In this document: positions 1 through 6,875 of the stretch, in pieces
Layout: each line of letters opens with the position of its first letter
How positions within the stretch are numbered: the first letter of the stretch is position 1
NCBI RefSeq assembly: GCF_013376475.1
Contig: NZ_CP045508.1
Coordinates: 3,756,001-3,820,000, forward strand
Direction: 5' to 3'
From: Desulfolutivibrio sulfoxidireducens
Lineage (GTDB): Bacteria; Desulfobacterota; Desulfovibrionia; Desulfovibrionales; Desulfovibrionaceae
DNA length: 64,000 nucleotides
The notes under the pieces: model-generated
Database searches by the model: none
Told to the model about the DNA's origin: nothing
What the model saw: only the letters and a program-made list of their open reading frames with translations
Translations under genes and position numbers: made by a program

Positions 1-176
1 GCTACTGCCGCGAACGCGGCACCAGGATTTTAAGCGGCCAGGCGCTTCTGGAAAACGCCGGGATGCAGGGGCTGGCCCACAAGCTGGGGTTCGACGTGTC
101 CAAGAACTTCGACGAGGAAGTGGCCGAGATGATTCTGGACCTTCAGGCCCCCACGCCAAGCTTGCCCAGAACCTGA
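1..176 (+). CDS. GNAT acetyltransferase, C-terminal fragment
   Basis: The frame starting at base 3 is open from the window edge to the TGA at 174-176 and gives about 57 residues. It has the late GNAT motif: an RERG turn, a GQALLENAGMQ stretch and then KLGF, which matches the acetyl-CoA-binding end of GNAT domains. Such a tail ends both stand-alone acetyltransferases and the large ADP-forming acyl-CoA synthetase/GNAT fusions of sulfate reducers; the missing upstream part would decide which. Its last 34 bases overlap the convergent response-regulator gene. It is truncated only by the window boundary. Confidence 0.6.
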   Translation, partial: YCRERGTRILSGQALLENAGMQGLAHKLGFDVSKNFDEEVAEMILDLQAPTPSLPRT

Positions 177-553
177 AACAGATGATCGCGGTCGATGGGC
201 TTGGGCACGTAGGCCGTGGCCCCGCCGCGATAAAAGGCCTCCACCACGTTTTTGGGATCGGAGAGGGCCGAAATCATCACCACCTTGGTCTCGACGCCCC
301 CCAGGCCCCCCAGGCCCTCCGAGGCCTGGGCCTCCAGCCCCCGGATTCTCCGGAGTACCTCCTGCCCGTCCATGCGGGGCAAAAGGATGTCCAGGCAGAC
401 CAGGTCATAGGGCTGTCCCGTGTCCATGGCCGCGCCGAAGACGCGCAGGGCCTCCTCCCCGTCGGCGGCCACGTCGCAGGGGCCGATTTCGGAGAGGATG
501 GAAAAAAGCACCTCACGGCTGGTGGCGTCGTCTTCCACGACCAGAATCTTCAT
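143..553 (-). CDS. Stand-alone CheY-like receiver
   Basis: A 136-residue single-domain response regulator with no output domain. The acidic pair is E8-D9 in VVEDD, the predicted phosphoacceptor is D55 in VCLDILLP, the switch Ser is in VMISA and the conserved Lys is in YVPKP. Two in-frame ATGs are possible (559 and 553). The GGTGGAG Shine-Dalgarno lies only one base before the first but 7 bases before the second, so I use 553. It is the last gene of the MCP-CheW-STAS-CheA series, 53 bases after cheA, so it is the likely phosphate acceptor from that CheA. The extended loop between residues 66 and 88 (rich in Gly and Ala) is longer than in CheY of enteric bacteria. Its 3' end overlaps the convergent GNAT gene. 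Confidence 0.85.
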   Translation of the reverse strand: MKILVVEDDATSREVLFSILSEIGPCDVAADGEEALRVFGAAMDTGQPYDLVCLDILLPRMDGQEVLRRIRGLEAQASEGLGGLGGVETKVVMISALSDPKNVVEAFYRGGATAYVPKPIDRDHLFQVLGKLGVGA

Positions 554-606
554 GCCCATGCTCCACCCGACGCCGCCTCGGGACGCATGGCGGCTTTTTC
601 GGTTTC

Positions 607-2661
607 TCAGCTTGCGCTTCCGGCCCGCGAGGCCGCGAAGTCGACCAGTTTCGGGACATCCAGGATAAGCGAGATGCTGCCGTCGCCGTTTATGGTCGTC
701 CCGGATATGAAGTTGACGTTTTTATAAATTTCGTCAAGGCTCTTTATCACCGCCTGCTGCCGTCCGACAACCCGATCCACGGCCAATCCGACCTCCATGC
801 CGTCCACCGCCGCCACCACCACCCGCTCGTAGGCCGGGGCCCGCCCCCGTATCCCGAAAAGGGCCCGCAGGTTCAGGCACGGCAGCATCCGGCCCATGCG
901 CTCGACCACGTCCACGGTCTTGCGGCCCGCGTCCCAGGCCCGTTCCTGGAAACCGCGCAGGGCCGTAAGCGGCACGATGTAGGAGCCCTGGCCGATGACC
1001 ACGTTGAAGCCGTCGATGATGGCCAGGGTCAGCGGCAGGCGGATGGTCAGGGTCGTGCCCCGGCCCTTTTCGCTTTCGAGGTCCACGCTGCCGCGCAGGG
1101 CGTCGATGGCCCGCCTGACCACATCCATGCCCACGCCCCGTCCGGACAGATCGGAAACCTGCCGGGCCGTGGAGAATCCCGGCTCGAAGATGAGGTTCAA
1201 AAGCTCCCGACGATCCGGATCGGCATCCGGGGGCAAAAGCCCTGTGGCCTGGGCCTTGCGCTTGATCTTTTCCGGATCGAGCCCCCCGCCGTCGTCGGTG
1301 ACCCGGATGACCACCTCCCCGCCCACGTGCCCGGCCCACAGCCGGACCTCGCCCCGGGGCGGCTTGCCCGCCCGTTCGCGCTCGGACGGCGTCTCGACCC
1401 CATGGTCCAGGCTGTTGCGCAGGATGTGCACCAGGGGGTCCTTCAGCCGCTCGATGACCGTCTTGTCCAGTTCCGTGTCCCCGCCCTCGGCCACAAAATC
1501 CACGTCCTTGCCAAGGCTGGCGCTCACATCATGCACCAACCGGCGCAGGTTGCCGTACACCGTGCCGATGGGCAGCATGCGCAGCCCCAGGGCGTTGTCG
1601 CGCATCTCGTCGGTAAGCCGCTCCAGGTCCTCGGCGATCTGGGCCAGGGCCCCCCGGTCCAGGGCCTGGTTCACGGCCTGGGACAGCCGGGACTGGATGA
1701 TGACCATCTCCCCGACCATGGTCACCAGCGTATCCAGACGCGACGAATCCACCCGGATGCTCGATGCGGCCGGAGCCCTGGGGGCCGCCTCCCTGGCCCC
1801 GCCGGTCTTGCGCATGGCCAGCTTTTCCTGGAGGAATCCACGTAAAAGCCCGGGCAGGGACCGCGGGTCGTCCGCGTGTTCCCTGGCGATGCCGGCCATA
1901 CGCTCCAAATCGCCGTCCCGGGGCCGGCCGTCGCCGACTTTCTCCACCCGCACGGCCTCGCCGTCGTCCACGAACACGAACACGCCCCGCACGGCATCCA
2001 GACCCTGGTCCGTGGTCAGGACCACGTCCCAGAAACCATGGGGCCGCTCGGGATCATGGTCCTCAAGGGACGTGGTCCCTCCCGGATGGTACACGAAGGC
2101 GTACGTTCCCAATCCGGCCAGTTCCTCCATGAGCCCCAGGGGATCGCACCCGGTCAGGAAGGCGTCCGGGGCCGGCCGGTACCTGACCCAGCAGGTTTCC
2201 GGACGTCCACCGGCCACGACCCCGGCCATCGGTTCCCCGGATGCCTCCAGGCCGTGGTCCCGGGCCTGCCCGGGGGCTGCTCCAGACTCCTTGAGGATGC
2301 CGGCGAAGCGGGCCAGCAGCGCGTCCGAGGCCGCGGTCAGCCCCTCGCCGGACGGATCGGCCCGCAGCAGGGCCTGGATGTGATCCTTGGCCTGAAGGGT
2401 CAGGGCCAAGAGTTCCTTGGTCAGCGGCAGATCGCCGCTACGGACCCGGTCGAAGGCGGTCTCCAGGTCATGGGCGAACCGGGCGATCTCGGTGAACCCG
2501 AACATGGCCCCGGAGCCCTTGATGGTGTGCAGGTTGCGGAAGACCCGGGCCACGGAGTGGACGTCCCCGGGATCGGCGTCGAGTTCGAGCAGGGCCTCTT
2601 CCAGATTCGCGAGCAGCTCGCGGGCCTCGTCCAGAAAGGTCTGGACCGGATCATCTTGCAT
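607..2661 (-). CDS. cheA: CheA-type chemosensory histidine kinase
   Basis: A 684-residue soluble kinase. Visible parts are an HPt domain with the phosphorylated histidine H45 in NLHTIKGSG, a poorly conserved middle region, the dimerisation helices, an HATPase core (N-box HILRNSLDHGVE, G-boxes DDGGG and GRGVGMDV) and a C-terminal CheW-like domain. The frame is open for another 94 codons upstream but those overlap the STAS gene; the ATG at 2661 has AAGGAGG 7 bases upstream and starts at the usual place before HPt. It should take its signal from the MCP through CheW and pass phosphate to the receiver gene downstream. No cheB or cheR is present in this cluster, so adaptation enzymes would have to come from elsewhere. 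Confidence 0.93.
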   Translation of the reverse strand: MQDDPVQTFLDEARELLANLEEALLELDADPGDVHSVARVFRNLHTIKGSGAMFGFTEIARFAHDLETAFDRVRSGDLPLTKELLALTLQAKDHIQALLRADPSGEGLTAASDALLARFAGILKESGAAPGQARDHGLEASGEPMAGVVAGGRPETCWVRYRPAPDAFLTGCDPLGLMEELAGLGTYAFVYHPGGTTSLEDHDPERPHGFWDVVLTTDQGLDAVRGVFVFVDDGEAVRVEKVGDGRPRDGDLERMAGIAREHADDPRSLPGLLRGFLQEKLAMRKTGGAREAAPRAPAASSIRVDSSRLDTLVTMVGEMVIIQSRLSQAVNQALDRGALAQIAEDLERLTDEMRDNALGLRMLPIGTVYGNLRRLVHDVSASLGKDVDFVAEGGDTELDKTVIERLKDPLVHILRNSLDHGVETPSERERAGKPPRGEVRLWAGHVGGEVVIRVTDDGGGLDPEKIKRKAQATGLLPPDADPDRRELLNLIFEPGFSTARQVSDLSGRGVGMDVVRRAIDALRGSVDLESEKGRGTTLTIRLPLTLAIIDGFNVVIGQGSYIVPLTALRGFQERAWDAGRKTVDVVERMGRMLPCLNLRALFGIRGRAPAYERVVVAAVDGMEVGLAVDRVVGRQQAVIKSLDEIYKNVNFISGTTINGDGSISLILDVPKLVDFAASRAGSAS

Positions 2662-2684
2662 CCGGCCGCCTCCTTGCCCCGGGC

Positions 2685-2966
2685 TCATGCCCCGGCCCCC
2701 GCCGAGGGGCACAGTTCGGCCAGGCCCATCCAGTCGGCCGCGAACGCCAGATGTCCCGGCAGATCGGGCAAAAGGACCAACTCCACGCCTTTTTGGGCAA
2801 AGGCCTGGCGAGCGGCGAGCAGGAGTTCGAAAAACGACAGGTCCGCCTTGTCGATGCCGCGAAAACTCACCCGCGTGGGTTCGCCCCGGGCCAGGGCATC
2901 CAGAAACAGGTCCTTGAGGACCCGGGCCGCGGCCACAGTGCAATCCCCGTCAAGATCGATGCGCAT
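2685..2966 (-). CDS. STAS-domain protein of the chemosensory operon
   Basis: A 93-residue protein that fits a single STAS (anti-sigma-factor-antagonist type) domain: the DLDGDC start, alternating strands and helices, and the DLSFFELLLAAR segment where SpoIIAA-like proteins carry D-[ST]-S-[GA]. Here the segment reads KADLSFFELL, so a phosphorylatable Ser follows the Asp-Leu. GGAGG lies 7 bases before the ATG. It sits between cheW and cheA with 23-base gaps on both sides, so it is in the operon. STAS proteins in chemosensory-like clusters usually mean an output other than flagellar steering, for example partner switching. Function is inferred from the fold and context only. Confidence 0.7.
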   Translation of the reverse strand: MRIDLDGDCTVAAARVLKDLFLDALARGEPTRVSFRGIDKADLSFFELLLAARQAFAQKGVELVLLPDLPGHLAFAADWMGLAELCPSAGAGA

Positions 2967-2989
2967 AACAGGTCCTCCCTCACCCGGCC

Positions 2990-3538
2990 TCAGGCGGCCG
3001 GAGCCCGGACGTCGTCGCCGGAAGTCGCGTCCGCGCCCGGATCGTCAGCCGACTGCGTTCCCAGTCCGTCCAGGGTCAGGATCTCCTCCGTGGTGAAGAC
3101 CTTCTCGGCGTCGAGGATCAAAAGAAACCGCTCGGCGTGGCGGGCGATGCCCCTGATGAAATCGGCCTTGACCCCGGCGCCCATACGCGGCGGCGGATCG
3201 ATGCTGGTCGATTCGATCTCCAGCACCTCCCGGACCGAATCGGCGATGGCCCCGATGGCCGCGCTCTTGTCGCCCCGGGCGATTTCCAGGATGACGATGC
3301 GGGTATTGAGGGTTTGTTCGGCCGCGGGCATGCCGAATTTGAGGCGCAGGTCCACCACGGGCACGGCGCTGCCGCGCACGTTGACCACCCCGCGCATGTA
3401 TTCCGGGGTTTGCGGGATGCGCGTGATCTCGGTCATATCCAGGATCTCGCGCACGGAATAAATGTCCAGGGCAAAATGCTCCTTATCCAAATTCAGCGTC
3501 AAAAACCGCTCGGTTCCGCCGCGTTGCTCGTCGTTCAT
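2990..3538 (-). CDS. cheW: CheW-like coupling protein
   Basis: A 182-residue CheW-domain protein that would bridge the MCP and CheA. The domain runs from about residue 10 to 150 and contains LDIYSVREILD, TRIPQTPEYMRGVVNVRGSA and a VVDLRLKFG core, all typical of CheW. About 25 C-terminal residues rich in Asp, Ala and Gly are a non-conserved tail. The start at 3538 is set by GGAGG 7 bases upstream; an open extension of 47 codons upstream is Arg-rich and not CheW-like. It lies 148 bases after the MCP stop, a gap holding a strong hairpin, and 23 bases before the STAS gene. Confidence 0.92.
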   Translation of the reverse strand: MNDEQRGGTERFLTLNLDKEHFALDIYSVREILDMTEITRIPQTPEYMRGVVNVRGSAVPVVDLRLKFGMPAAEQTLNTRIVILEIARGDKSAAIGAIADSVREVLEIESTSIDPPPRMGAGVKADFIRGIARHAERFLLILDAEKVFTTEEILTLDGLGTQSADDPGADATSGDDVRAPAA

Positions 3539-3583
3539 GGCCTTTCCTCCGATTTGCGAATGAACATTGAAATCCCGGCCGGC

Positions 3584-3614
3584 CCGGCCCCGCCGCCCGC
3601 CGCGGCGGGGCCGG
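3584..3614 (-). other. 12-bp GC hairpin between mcp and cheW
   Basis: CCGGCCCCGCCG at 3584-3595 pairs perfectly with CGGCGGGGCCGG at 3603-3614 around a 7-base loop. It lies in the mRNA leader of cheW and is not followed by a T run on the minus strand. It may limit read-through or protect mRNA ends so that MCP and CheW/CheA are made in different amounts. Role is inferred. Confidence 0.55.
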
Positions 3615-3686
3615 CGGCGCGAGGGGGGGTGTCCCGGCCGCCGCCATGGGACGCGCCGCGCATGACGGCGACATCCCACAGCGCGG

Positions 3687-5471
3687 CTAATACCGGTCGA
3701 AGGCCTGATCGTCGGCGTCCCCCCCCTTCGGGGACAGACGCAGCTTGATGGATGGCTTGGCGGTCGCGGGCTTTTTTACCGGGGGGTTGACCTTGGGCCT
3801 GGCCGCCGTGGCCTGGGGAATGGCCTTCACGGTCCGGGTCGCATGCATGGTGTCGGTGGTGAAAAAGGAGATGGAGGCCTGAAGCTGCTCGGCCTGGGCC
3901 GAGAGCTCCTCGGAGGTGGAGGCCAGTTCCTCGGACGCGGCGGCGTTTTGCTGGATGACCTGATCGAGCTGCTGCAGGGCCTTGTTGACCTGGGTGGCCC
4001 CGGAACTTTGTTCCTGGCTGGCGGCGGCGATCTCCTGGACCAGGTCGGCGGTCTTTTGAATGTCCGGCACCAGCTTCTCGAGGAGGGTCCCGGCCCGTTC
4101 GGCCACGGACGTGGAATCGGCCGAGAGCTTGTTGATCTCGGCGGCCGCGCCCTGGCTGCGTTCGGCCAGCTTGCGGACCTCGGAGGCCACCACGGCGAAG
4201 CCCTTGCCGTGTTCGCCGGCCCGGGCGGCCTCCACGGCGGCGTTCAAGGCCAGAAGGTCGGTCTGGCGGGCGATTTCCTCGATGATGGAGATCTTTCCGG
4301 CGATGTCCTTCATGGCCGCCACGGTCCTGGTCACGGCCTCACCGGACTCCTTGGCGTCATTTGCGGCCTTGGCGGCGATGGATTCGGTCTGGCGGGCGTT
4401 GTCCGCATTCTGGTTGATGGAGGAGGACATCTGCTCCATGGACGAGGAGCATTCCTCCACGGCGGCGGCCTGTTCGGACGCGCCCTGGGACAGGGTTTCG
4501 GAACTGGCGCTCATCTCCTCGCTGCCCGTGGCCACGTTCTCGGCCCCGGCCTGGACCTCGCCCACGATCTCGGTCAGGCGCCGGATCATCTCGGCGATGG
4601 CGCGCATGAGCGTATCTTTTTCGGACCGTTCCTGGACGGCGATGCGCAAATCGCCCTCGGCCAGAAGCCCGAATTTGTGGGCCACGTCGCCCTCGGCCTC
4701 GGCCACGGCGCGCATGGCGTCGGCCAGGATCCCGACCTCGTCCTTCTGATCGATGGGGAGGTTGCCGCTTAGGTCGCCCCTGGACAGGGCCAGGCCGAAG
4801 TCGGCGCACTTCTTGATGCCCTTGGAGATCATGCGCGAGAGGACCACGCCAATAAGAAGGCCCACAAGCACGGCGAAACCCACGATGGCATACATTTCGG
4901 TGCGCGACTCCTCGTAAACCGCCGTGCTTTGCGCCAATTCCTCCTTGGCCATCACCCGGTTGGCCTGGGCCAGTTCCCCCAGAAGCTCATCCGGCGCGGC
5001 CCCGAGCTTGGCCGCGTCGCCCAGCATGTGGGCGATGGCCCCGTCCCGGTCCCCGGCCATGGCCATCTCCGGGATCTTTTTCGCGGACGCCCGGTAGGCC
5101 TCGAAGGCCGTCCGAAACTTGCCCAGGAGGTCCTTCTCCTTTTCCGTAAGTTGCCCGGCGGCATACTCGTCGAGGGACTTTTTCATTTTGACGACGTTCT
5201 CCTCGATGCGCGTGTTGTAGGCCTCCATTTCGGCATGATCCCGGGAAATGACCAGCCGGTAATGGTTTCTGGCGAACTTGATCAGTTCGATGTTGGCCTC
5301 GTCGATCTGAAGAATGGGGACGAGATTTTTATTGTAGAGGTCATCGAGCATGCCGCTTATCATGCCCATGTTGGTGACCCCGAGATAGCCGACCCCTCCC
5401 ATGAGCAGAAGCAGCAGGATGTAGCTGGAAATGAGCTTGGTCCCGATCCTGAGATTGTTGAGCCACTGCAT
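3687..5471 (-). CDS. Methyl-accepting chemotaxis protein
   Basis: A 594-residue transmembrane chemoreceptor. TM1 is at about residues 12-32, followed by a helical periplasmic sensor of about 155 residues that looks like a four-helix-bundle (4HB_MCP) domain, TM2 at about 193-212, a HAMP domain, and a long cytoplasmic signalling domain. The hairpin tip contains the highly conserved [25 protein letters not shown] lies upstream of the ATG. The C-terminal about 50 residues are a basic, Pro/Ala/Lys-rich tail without a clear CheR-binding pentapeptide. It is the first gene of the minus-strand operon and presumably sets the stimulus for CheA; the ligand cannot be read from sequence. Confidence 0.93.
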   Translation of the reverse strand: MQWLNNLRIGTKLISSYILLLLLMGGVGYLGVTNMGMISGMLDDLYNKNLVPILQIDEANIELIKFARNHYRLVISRDHAEMEAYNTRIEENVVKMKKSLDEYAAGQLTEKEKDLLGKFRTAFEAYRASAKKIPEMAMAGDRDGAIAHMLGDAAKLGAAPDELLGELAQANRVMAKEELAQSTAVYEESRTEMYAIVGFAVLVGLLIGVVLSRMISKGIKKCADFGLALSRGDLSGNLPIDQKDEVGILADAMRAVAEAEGDVAHKFGLLAEGDLRIAVQERSEKDTLMRAIAEMIRRLTEIVGEVQAGAENVATGSEEMSASSETLSQGASEQAAAVEECSSSMEQMSSSINQNADNARQTESIAAKAANDAKESGEAVTRTVAAMKDIAGKISIIEEIARQTDLLALNAAVEAARAGEHGKGFAVVASEVRKLAERSQGAAAEINKLSADSTSVAERAGTLLEKLVPDIQKTADLVQEIAAASQEQSSGATQVNKALQQLDQVIQQNAAASEELASTSEELSAQAEQLQASISFFTTDTMHATRTVKAIPQATAARPKVNPPVKKPATAKPSIKLRLSPKGGDADDQAFDRY

Positions 5472-5774
5472 GAGACCTTCCTCCTGAAACGGATGTTGGG
5501 ATCAGCCGTGAAGTTCCGGCCGACCCGGATGATCCGGACATCGTGTCGGGCCACGAAGCCCGCGCGCATCCGAAAAAGGGCCACTCGTCGCCACATCCCG
5601 GGGAACCCGGGTTTTTACCTTGCCTGGGTCGTGTCGCCGCGCCGCCAGGCCTTTTCCCAGCCGTAGTGGCGAGGGCCTCCACGCCGTCAGAATACAGCGC
5701 AACGCGCCGCGCGAGCATCCCGAAAAAGGCCTCCGACACGCCCAACCGCCGCAGCACGGACGCCGACAAGGAAA

Positions 5775-5802
5775 AACATACTGATAACGATATCGATTGC
5801 AA
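5775..5802 (-). promoter_or_regulatory. Candidate sigma-70 promoter for the chemosensory operon
   Basis: On the minus strand TTGCAA (5797-5802) is followed after 16 bases by TATGTT (5775-5780). This would give a leader of about 300 bases before mcp. The match is moderate and it lies in AT-rich DNA where chance matches are common. Confidence 0.3.
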
Positions 5803-6094
5803 AATTCTTGCGCCACTTCTGCGATCCCCGTTCGTTCACGGCACTTGCCGTCCTCGTCTCGACAGCCCCGGTGCACAATACCCAACCGCCCAGAGCCACG
5901 ATAGTATATCACCGCTTCACGGACTTTCTTGAAAATTTATTGCCTCTATATCGACAGTGTAAATCTTGACCTATCATACAACAGTTCTTGTAACATCCAA
6001 ACTCAACCACGAAACACACGTATAGAGGATATTTTTGAACAGCATTCACAATATTTTTTGTCGGCCACTGCACGTGCAACATCCCCTAACTATC

Positions 6095-6110
6095 TTGGCA
6101 AAAATATTGC
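6095..6110 (+). promoter_or_regulatory. Candidate sigma-54 (-24/-12) promoter upstream of marR
   Basis: TTGGCAAAAATATTGC has the invariant GG (6097-6098) and GC (6109-6110) separated by exactly 10 bases, as in the consensus TGGCAC-N5-TTGC. Transcription would start near 6122 and leave a leader of about 177 bases before the MarR gene. No enhancer site is recognised. Confidence 0.45.
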
Positions 6111-6282
6111 TTCATGCATCCATTTCTTGTCAAGGAAAACATGGACTGTTTTCTACATTGTCGAGAGGAATCAGCGGGAAGGAACAAACGGCTGGACAAC
6201 ATCTGATCGGAATTTTATGCTTTCTTCAGCTTGAAAGAGAGCAGGCGCGTTTCTGAAATATTTTTTTTTGAAATTTTATATC

Positions 6283-6298
6283 GGTTGCATATACAACC
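6283..6298 (+). promoter_or_regulatory. Inverted repeat abutting the marR start, likely operator
   Basis: GGTTGCATATACAACC is a near-perfect 16-base palindrome (arms GGTTG/CAACC, 14 of 16 positions symmetric) ending directly before the ATG at 6299. MarR-family dimers commonly bind such 15-20 base palindromes at their own promoters, so autorepression is the simplest reading. Confidence 0.55.
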
Positions 6299-6796
6299 AT
6301 GCCAGTAGAACATGAAGACTACATCACTTCCGAGTCCCTTCTCTGTCTGACCGCCTGGGCCTCCCGGGCCTTGATCGCCGAACTCAACCACCGCTTTCAC
6401 CAAGCCGGATTGCGCCTGACCATGGAACAGTGGCGAGCCCTGCACTTTCTGGTCGAGCGGGAAGGGTTGACCCAGAACGATCTGGCCGGCCTCCTGCTCC
6501 AGGAGAAAACCAGCGTCAGCCGCCTGCTGACCGGCATGCAGCGCCGGGGCTACGTAGCCCGCGCGCCGCATGCCCGGGACGGAAGGTGCAACCGCCTTTT
6601 GGTCACGGAGGCGGGCCAGGAGGTCTGCCGCAAGGGAATCCTGCTGGCCGGGCAGACCCTGAATGCGGCGGAAAAGGGCCTGCCCGCCGAGGACCTGGAC
6701 GTCTGCAGGCGGGTGTTGCGGCACATCATCCGCGGCATGCGCGGCGAGGACCGGCCGGAGCACTGCCCCGAAGGTCCGCCCTTGGCCCCGACCTGA
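6299..6796 (+). CDS. MarR-family transcriptional regulator
   Basis: A 165-residue winged-helix regulator. The N-terminal helices (residues 10-40) would form the dimer interface; the recognition region is LTQNDLAGLLLQEKTSVSRLL (about 60-80), followed by the wing with RRGYVARAPHARDGRCN, which contains the conserved D-x-R of the MarR wing. No Shine-Dalgarno is present because an inverted repeat touches the start codon; the next internal Met would delete the first dimer helix, so I keep ATG 6299. Translation may be leaderless or depend on weak pairing. No obvious target gene is adjacent; the neighbour on the right is convergent. The ligand is unknown. Confidence 0.85.
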   Translation: MPVEHEDYITSESLLCLTAWASRALIAELNHRFHQAGLRLTMEQWRALHFLVEREGLTQNDLAGLLLQEKTSVSRLLTGMQRRGYVARAPHARDGRCNRLLVTEAGQEVCRKGILLAGQTLNAAEKGLPAEDLDVCRRVLRHIIRGMRGEDRPEHCPEGPPLAPT

Positions 6797-6807
6797 CGGT
6801 CCGAGCA

Positions 6808-6844
6808 GAAAAAACGCCCCCCGCGGACACGGGTCCGCGGGGGG
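6808..6844 (-). terminator. Rho-independent terminator of the EF-G-like gene
   Basis: A perfect 12-bp GC stem (6817-6828 with 6833-6844, loop ACGG) is followed on the minus strand by a six-T run (complement of the A run ending at 6814). It lies 32 bases beyond the stop of the minus-strand GTPase gene. Confidence 0.85.
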
Positions 6845-6875
6845 CTCGAAATCGCGGCCGTTGGCCGGATATGGG

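Larger units (their letters stand above)
5472..6298. other. 827-bp intergenic region, AT-rich in its right half
   Basis: This region separates the minus-strand chemosensory operon from the plus-strand MarR gene. The left part is GC-rich like its surroundings and contains a small CCCGGG-gaa-CCCGGG hairpin with five T at 5597-5616 whose role is unclear. From about 5770 to 6298 the base composition falls sharply. I see a sigma-70-like promoter candidate on the minus strand, a sigma-54-like site on the plus strand and an inverted repeat against the marR start (separate entries). A 101-codon open frame at 5929-6234 has no Shine-Dalgarno or protein-like composition and I do not call it. Confidence 0.5.

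Noticed and set aside
995..2383. Long plus-strand frames opposite cheA and other minus-strand genes
   Set aside because: These are antisense shadows of high-GC codons (Arg, Pro and Ser rich) with no start signals.
5597..5616. CCCGGG hairpin followed by TTTTT upstream of the chemosensory operon
   Set aside because: It looks like a plus-strand terminator but no plus-strand gene ends there; the stem is only 6 bp.
5929..6234. 101-codon open frame in AT-rich intergenic DNA
   Set aside because: No ribosome site, unusual composition and overlap with promoter-like signals; AT-rich DNA among GC-rich genes often opens short frames by chance.
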